A stretch of 64,000 nucleotides of DNA from Serinus canaria (Eukaryota; Chordata; Aves; Passeriformes; Fringillidae): NCBI RefSeq assembly GCF_022539315.1, contig NC_066316.1, positions 4,603,501 through 4,667,500 of the forward strand, in the 5' to 3' direction. Of the stretch, positions 55,701 to 64,000 are shown in pieces. How positions within the stretch are numbered: position 1 is the stretch's first letter; each line of letters opens with the position of its first letter. The notes under the pieces were generated by a model. It worked only from the letters and a program-made list of their open reading frames with translations, was not told the DNA's origin and did no database searches. Both the position numbers and the translations under genes were made by a program.

Positions 55701-58700
55701 TGCCCGAGCTGCCCAGCTCATGTCCACACCCTTCAATTACCTGGCAGCCCCTTCCCAGCCCCCTTTGCAGGACAGAGGTAAAATAAGGAATGTTTGGTGT
55801 GGAAAACATTGAATTTGGTGCCTCGTGGCTCCATTTCTGCCCAAATCCAAATCCCACCCATGTGTGGCTCCCACTGCTGCCACCACTGAGTCCACATTCC
55901 CCGTGGAAGAGCAGCTCATAAGCTCTCCAAGGATTTTTAATTGGGATAAGAGGAGGTGGTGAGGGACAAGAGAGGCTTTCTGTGTCCAGCTGCTGCTGCT
56001 GTGAGCCATTCCAAAGGGTTGGGAATATCCAAACATTGGCTGATTCCCATCTGGGAGCACCTTTATGCTGCTCTGCCCCTTTTAAGTCTTGGGATCTGCT
56101 CCCTGGAGAAATCCAGCTGTTTTTTTAACTTGGATATTTGAAATGAGGCTTTGCTGAGTTCTGGTCTTTGTGGCAGCAGCTTTCAGAGCTGCTGGGTGAG
56201 AATCCTCCAATATTCCTGCTTTTGGGAAAATCAACATTGATTTGCTCCTGTTCTTGCTCCCTTTGTGCAGCCTGTAAGGAAAATTTGCCCCAGATGAATT
56301 TGGAATTCTCTGGAGAACTGCACAAGCAGCCAAAGCCCAAGAAGTTAAGGTATGCTGCTCCAGTGTAAGTTTCCCAAGGTTTTCCACTGTTTCAGCCTGG
56401 CTCTGCCCAGCACTCTGGGGGTAAATGGACCTGGGTTTGGTGACCATGCCCCAAAATTCCTTCCAAGATTTAAGTTCTGCCCCATGGAAATTAAAAATTA
56501 ACTGGCCAAAAATCCACTGTTTTCTTCTCTTGGTAAACTTGGGAATTATTAGGGAATGGGTAAAGTGACCGGACCAAATCTAATTTTCCTAAGAAAATTC
56601 CATTTTATTCACCTCCATGTTGGCCCTGGTGACATTTGACACATTTTTGCTCCCTAAAGGTGCCAAACCCCCCAGGCAGAAGGTCAATAATATGATACCA
56701 TTATAACATTGTTAATAATTGATAATATTTTGTTTAAATCCGTAGCCCTGTTCTCCAACAAGTCCCAGAACAGAGAGGGCTCAGTGGGAACGTCCTGAAA
56801 CAAGGGACTGGAATCCAGGGAATTGCTGCGGCTGCTTCCCAACCCCTGCACGAGCAGACAGCTCAGAGCAGAACTGGACATTCCTCCTGCCTTGGGGTGG
56901 ATAGACCTTCCCAGGAGATGCTCTGTGGAGCTGGGCAGGACAGGACAGCGTGGAGCTGGAGACCTGCAGGTACACAGCATTCCCTGCTCCTCCTCCCTGC
57001 ATTCCAAGGGCTGTGCTCTGTGCACTGGAGGGAGCAGTTCCATGATTCCTGCGAGGAGTCACTGCTCACCTGCCAGGGATGTGAGGAGGGATGAGTGTGG
57101 GCTGGACCTGGATTGCACATTGGATACTCCAGAGTGCACTTTGGGAAACTCTGGGTTTCTGGGCAGGTGCAAAAGATGGAGCGTCAAAATCAAGGAATAC
57201 TTCACATATCAAGGAATACTTCCCGTATCCTTACCCCTCCTGGGGGTTTTGGTTTATTCTTTAAATTAGTGATGCTCTCTCAAACCCAAGCTTGTTACCT
57301 CCTTGGAATGAACACCCAGAGCTCAAACACTTCCCTTTTTTTTTTCCATGAAGTCCTGGTGGAGAACCCCTGGGACAAGGAATTGATTGGCAAATTCCTG
57401 TCGGAGCTCCCGAAGCCACTCCACACCTACGCCAACTACTTTGAGTGGAAATCTCCCCTTCCATTCATCAAAGTGAGGGCTGAGCTCTCCCTGGGTAAGA
57501 GCTCCTTCCAACTTATCCCTGCCAAGCATTTCTTGAAGATTTTTCTAGGAGAACCTCTTGGAAGCGTGTGGGAATTCAGCCTCCACGTGTGTGTGTGTGT
57601 GTGTCTCCAGATTATCCCAGCCTCAGGTTGGGAATCAGGCCTGGGGCTGGTTTGTTTGCCTTTTGGATGAGGCATTTTTCCCAGTTCTCCCTGTAAACTG
57701 GGCCACAGCTCTCCAGCTCTGTGTGGAGCAGCAGCGGGCCCATGTCAACAAAAGCTGTAGGACAGGGATTGCAACATCCCTGTGGGACTTAAACATTGGT
57801 GTTTACTTTTCAGGGCATGCCCTTTGGAATTTGACTGCTTCCAGGGGGTCAGGCAAAAATAGAAACACTGGGGTCGAGTGTGTGGCACGTCCAGCACTCC
57901 TGCTCTCTCCTGTTCCTCACAGGAAGGGATTTTTAGGGAAAGACTTTAATCTAGGATTAAATAATTCATATATGGGCTTGTGCTTTTCTCTTTTTTTTCC
58001 TCCTGTTTTTCCTCCGTGGAGTTGGCAAGCGGGATTTAATGTTAATCTTTTAAAGGTTCCACCTCATTCCATGTGGACTGCTTGGCTGGAGAAGGAGCTT
58101 TTGCCCAAGTCTATCAAGCTTCCATCCTGGATGCCAGTAACCCTCAGAATAATCAGAAAGTGATATTCAAGGTCAGTGGTGTTGGGCCACAGCAGCTCTC
58201 CTGGAAGAATTCTGGAGTCTGACCCTCCCCTGGGTGGATTCACACACATCCTTGGCCTTCCCATGTCAGATCTGCCTTGGGACCTTTGTGTGGATCTCCT
58301 CTCCAACATTTAGTCCTTCAGGAAAATCTAAAGCCCCTCTTTAGCCCCTGAAGTGAAACTTTTTCGGGACAGAAAGGTGATTTAGGCTTTCTTTGGAGCA
58401 TCAGGGATTCACAAGGGGTGTGTGGAATTGTGGCATGGGATTGAAGTCTAGATTTGAGAGGATTAATCATGGAGTTTTACCAGCTGAGGGTAATTATTGT
58501 GAGGGTGGGAAGGCCCTGGCTCAGGTTGCCCAAAGAAGCTGTGGCTGCCCCTGGATCCCTGGAAGTGTCCAAGGCCAGGATGGACGGGCTTGGAGCAACC
58601 TGGGATGGTGGAAAGTGTCCTGTGGCAGGGTGGGGAAGATGGGACTGGATCACCTTTCAGTTCCCTCCCAAACCAAACCATTCTGGGATAAGTTCAAGAG

Positions 58701-58749
58701 GGAAGATGCCTGATCTGCCATTAAAAACCACCAACAAAGCCCAGCCTGA

Positions 58750-59289
<540 letters not shown>

Positions 59290-59327
59290 TGAGGGGGGTG
59301 TCCTGTCCTGTTTCTTGTCCTGGTTGA

Positions 59328-59648
<321 letters not shown>

Positions 59649-59677
59649 TGACACAAAACTGGTGTGGTTTTCTCTAG

Positions 59678-59938
<261 letters not shown>

Positions 59939-62900
59939 TGATGCTTTTTTGTCCCTTTTTGCAGGCTCGCCAACGCTGAGCTGTGGAAGGAGTTCTTTGA
60001 GAGCCTGCTGAACATTCCCAGCTGCCACAACCTGCCTTCCCTCAGAGCCCTGCGCCAGAAGCTCAAGGATTTGTTTTGCAGGTCCTACGCTAAGGAAATC
60101 AAGTTCCTTCGGAACAGACTTGTTGTGTTGCTCATCGAGCACAAACGCTCACGGAAATAAGGGTTGAGCCTGCCCAGTTTCCAAGGACTTGGGGTTTTAT
60201 GGATGTGGAATATTTTTGTAATAACTTGGTTTCAAATAATAAATGGGTTTGGGGTTGACTTCAGCAGTGATGGCTTGCATCTTTCTGTGCTTTTTTGGGG
60301 GGAAAGATATGCTAAATTGAGTTGGGTGATTGGTTTGGCAGGCAATGGGTGTACTTGGATTGGGCTCTTCCTGCTCTGCCTGTCCTTAGGAATTTCTAAG
60401 ATGGAGGAAATGGAGGTTTGCAGGTCAGATGTAAGTCGGACAGGACTGAGCCCACCCTTGGCACCTCCAGGTCTGACCTCCCCCCACATCAGGGGAAACT
60501 CAGGAGACAAATGTCTCTTGTTTGACTGCAACAGCAGAATTTGGGGAAGAAAGTGTTCCTTTAAAAGGAATATTTTAGCAGCACAACCCCCCTGAGGGAG
60601 GAGAGGGCATTAATTTAATTTTTGCATCTCCCCACAGGAGGGAGACAACAGCCTTTCCTGTTCTCCCTCCTTCTGCTTCTGGGGTGTTTTTCCTTTGCTT
60701 AAATGGTTCAGCTGGAAAACCATGGTGAGCCTGGGCACCCAGTACAGCTTGGATGGCTAGGGAGAGCTGAGATGTGTTAGAACACATTGCTGGGATTGCT
60801 GTTCCCCCTGCAGCTGGGGCTCCTCTCCCTGCCCTGATGGCAGAACCTCTCAGATTCCCCTTGGAAGCAGCCTGCTTCCTGTGGCACGTGGAAAAGCCTT
60901 GGGCTTTGATCCGAAGCAGCTGGTTCCTGACTCAGCTGGAGTGAGTTGCACCAGGAGGCAGATCAGCTGGAGCAACCTCAGAGCTGGTGGAAACATAAAC
61001 ACTGGTGGATGCTGGGGTGGCTTTTTTGTTCCCTTTCTCCCCTTAGTTGCATTTTTTTACGAGCTGAGCCAGATCCAGCTGTTCTCTGGCCAGGCCAAAA
61101 TCTCTGCCAGGTTTAAGTTTTTAGATGTATATTGTAAATTATATATTTTTAGTTCCTCATATAATGCAGAGGGGTATGTGGAGGAGCACTTTTCGGGGCA
61201 TTATGAGCACGATGGAGCTTTTAGCTGCAGCTTTGCCCTTAATAAATGCTGTTATTTTACATTAAACACCCTAAAAACCAGCCCCCTGTCCCAGCCACCT
61301 GCTCCTGCCCCCGACCTGTCGTCCCATGAGAAGCAGGGAGGAGAAAGGTTAAAACCATCCCACGAGGGGTAAAAACGGACCAGAGGAGTGATGAGGTGGG
61401 GTGGAGGTCCTGCTGTTGTATTTTATTTAAACCAAGCTGTGGAAAGAGCCAGGAGTGAAGCCCAAGAGGGCCCAGCCGGCCCTCTTGGGGTGCTGATGTT
61501 TCCTCGCCGGCACGCGCCGGCTCCGCGCCGCTGCAGATCTCGAGGTATCCCCAGAGTCGCCCTTTAGAGATAACTCATCTCGGGGCCTCCACCACCCACA
61601 CGGGAGAGGAGAGATTTCCTGGCGCGTGGGTGGGTGCCTCTGCCTTTTCTTCTGCAGAAAACCCAGGTTTACTCATCTGTCACCCTCTCCCATCCAGCCG
61701 GGGCCCCCCCTGGGGTCTGAGGCTCTCTCCCGGCTCCTCCATCCCTCCATCACCACTCAGCCCCGGCCAAGCCCTTTCTGCTGCCACCTCCCTGCTATTC
61801 CTGGCCAAAATTCTTAATGTTGGCTTTGAAGGCATTAATAGGGATAAAGTGTGAGGTTGTGGAAAGCTGCAGCCACCTCAGTAATTAGTCAGGTGCTAAT
61901 GAAGCAGCAGTCCTGGTTCCCCTCCTTGGGGTCACCCACAGCGATGTCACTTGCCCCATTAGGAACAATAAATAACTTTAAATATACATTAACAATAAAT
62001 AACTTTAAATATACATTAACAGGTCCCAAATTCACTGGTGGCAGCCAGGAATCCAAGTGCCACCCCCTTCCCAGACCAGGGACCACTCAGGTCACAAGAG
62101 GACAATTCTTGTCACCTGCTTCACCCCCACATCACTGCCACGGCTGTGGATGTGTGGAGATCCCCCAGAGAGGGTTTGGGGGTTTCTTTAACTAAAATAC
62201 ACATTTTTTTAACAGAACCCACCTGTTCTTATCTCCATCCAACCTTTGCTGTTCAAGCACCCCCGCGCTGATGACAAAGGGTTTGATTTTGGGCTGGTGT
62301 TTGAAACTGGGAGCTCTGTAAAGGTCAGGCTCCAAGCCTGGCTCAGACAAAGCCTCGTGCTTGAGGCTCAAACCTGATTTTATCTGGCAGCAGAGTGAAG
62401 TAACATTTGTCACCATGGGTGCAGGAGAAGGAGAACAAGGTGTCATTTTTTTCCGTTGCTGCTTTGTTCAGGTCAGAATGGGTTTGGTGAGCACCTGCTG
62501 GGTGGGGAGGAGGGCATGGGGGTGGTTTTCCCTGGGGATTTTCAGGGCACTGTGAGGTGTCTGTTCCCTCCAGCCAGGCTCCATCTTCTTTGCTCCAACC
62601 TCCTCCCTGCCCTCTTCCCAGAGCTGGGATTGGACTGGGCTCCATGATCTTGGAGGTTGTTTCCAACCTAAGTGATTCTGGGATGGCACAGAGGGAAGTC
62701 TGGGTGGGAGATGCCACAGCTGGAGTGCTGCAGCAGCGTGGGACCCCACCATCCTCCTCCATCCCTCTCCTTCATCCCTCCTCATTTCCATGTGGGACAC
62801 GGGGAAAGCTCCCTGCACATGGATGCCGATGGGTGTGTAGGAGGGCTGGGATGAGGCATTCCCAAACAGCATTCCCAGGGAGCTGGAGATGGATGCTGCA

Positions 62901-64000
62901 CGGCCTGAGGCAGTGTTGAGGGGCAGATTTCAACTCCCCTCACTCAATTTGTGCCCACAGTGCCAAAAATGAAGAACTTTGGGATGGGCTTCGGTGCAAA
63001 TTCCTCTGAGATGGCTCACGACACAAGGAACGAGGATAACGTCGAAACGGATTTCTTCCGTGAGGCTGGAGCCATGATTCATGGTGGGAAAATGCACTTG
63101 GTGCCTGTCCTGGCTCTCCAAAATCCCGAGGGCAGGAAGGAGAAGGGGCAGCTCAAGGCTGGGTGCTGGAAAGGCCAGGCTGCTCCCCATCCCCTTTCTG
63201 CTCGCGTGAGCCGCCCACGCAGAAACGAAAACGACCCAGGAGGAGAAAATAGACTCAACATCTGCTGGCTGGCCCCGTGTCCCGGCAGCCCAGGTGCCTC
63301 CAGAGTGTCCCCCTCGCTCTGCCCCACCACCACAGGATGCTCTGCAGGCCCCAGCCAAGGGGAAAAGTCTCAGGTGGCTCCTGGATCCGAGGGAAGTGTG
63401 AGGGAAGCGGGGCCTTGTGGAGCCCCACCAGCACGGTGCTGTGGGTACCACTGCTGGAGGGCTGGGAAAAGAGGAACAAGCCTGATTTTCAGTGCTGCTT
63501 CTCCCTCATTTTTCTGGTGTGGAAAGGTGGTGGCCAGACCTTTTGAGCCCTTCCCTTCTGCTGCTGGTCCCTGTCTCCGAATTCTTCACTAATGTGCCTT
63601 CCTAACAAATTTCCCTAATTATTTTGCCCCCTCAAACACTCGCAGGCACTTTTCCTTCCCCTCCCACTGGAGAGGCGTGAAGGGGGTGGGAACAGAGCCG
63701 GAGCAGCCAGGGATGCTCCAGCAGTGTGTGGAACCATCCCTGGCTGAAGTGAGGGATACTGGGATGGGATGGGATGGGATGGGATGGGATGGGATGGGAT
63801 GGGATGGGATGGGATGGGATGGGATGGGATGGGATGGGATGGGATGGGATGGGATGGGATGGGATGGGATGGGATGGGATGGGATGGGATGGGAGACCTG
63901 TGACCACCCCAGAACCTGCTCCATCAGCAGCGCTCAGCCCCTGAGGTGGATGGGCCAGGTCCTTCCTCTCTATAAGGCTTCTCCCACCCCATGGTCCTTC

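Overview
This window looks like nuclear DNA of a bird, most likely a songbird. Genes have short GT-AG introns and CpG-island first exons. At least ten fragments of CR1, the main avian LINE, lie in introns and spacers. One intronic sequence resembles an LTR that I know from passerine genomes; the songbird call rests mainly on that and is an inference. No tRNA, rRNA or CRISPR array was seen.

Layout, left to right. (1) 1-4.7 kb, minus: 5' part of ERLEC1 (coding exons 1-5; the rest lies beyond the left edge). (2) 7.5-10.6 kb, minus: complete CHAC2 (3 exons, 184 aa). (3) 11.9-18.5 kb, plus: complete ASB3 (9 coding exons, 538 aa), divergent from CHAC2. (4) 19.3-21.3 kb, minus: complete MALL (4 exons, 153 aa), convergent with ASB3. 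(5) 23.0-34.6 kb, minus: complete NPHP1 (20 coding exons, 680 aa). (6) 35.8-36.0 kb, minus: single-exon mitoregulin, MTLN (58 aa). (7) 36.1-47.3 kb, plus: intact two-pore channel TPCN3 (19 coding exons, 752 aa), head to head with MTLN across 115 bp. (8) 48.1-60.2 kb, plus: complete BUB1 (25 coding exons in my model, 1084 aa). (9) 60.2-64.0 kb: no gene found; ends in a (GGGAT)n array.

I rebuilt the exons by hand from splice sites, phase and remembered human orthologues. Every exon junction listed keeps the reading frame. The genes do not form one pathway. They are unrelated vertebrate housekeeping or tissue genes held together by synteny: ER quality control (ERLEC1), glutathione turnover (CHAC2), a cullin-5 ligase adaptor (ASB3), raft traffic (MALL), the ciliary transition zone (NPHP1), mitochondrial membrane (MTLN), an endolysosomal/plasma-membrane cation channel (TPCN3) and the spindle checkpoint (BUB1).

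Most notable points: a U12-type AT-AC intron in TPCN3 placed just after pore filter II; a CCAAT-CCAAT-CCAAT-CHR array with near-constant 32-33 bp spacing upstream of BUB1; a GC-AG intron in the BUB1 kinase region; and the MTLN micropeptide sharing a promoter with TPCN3.
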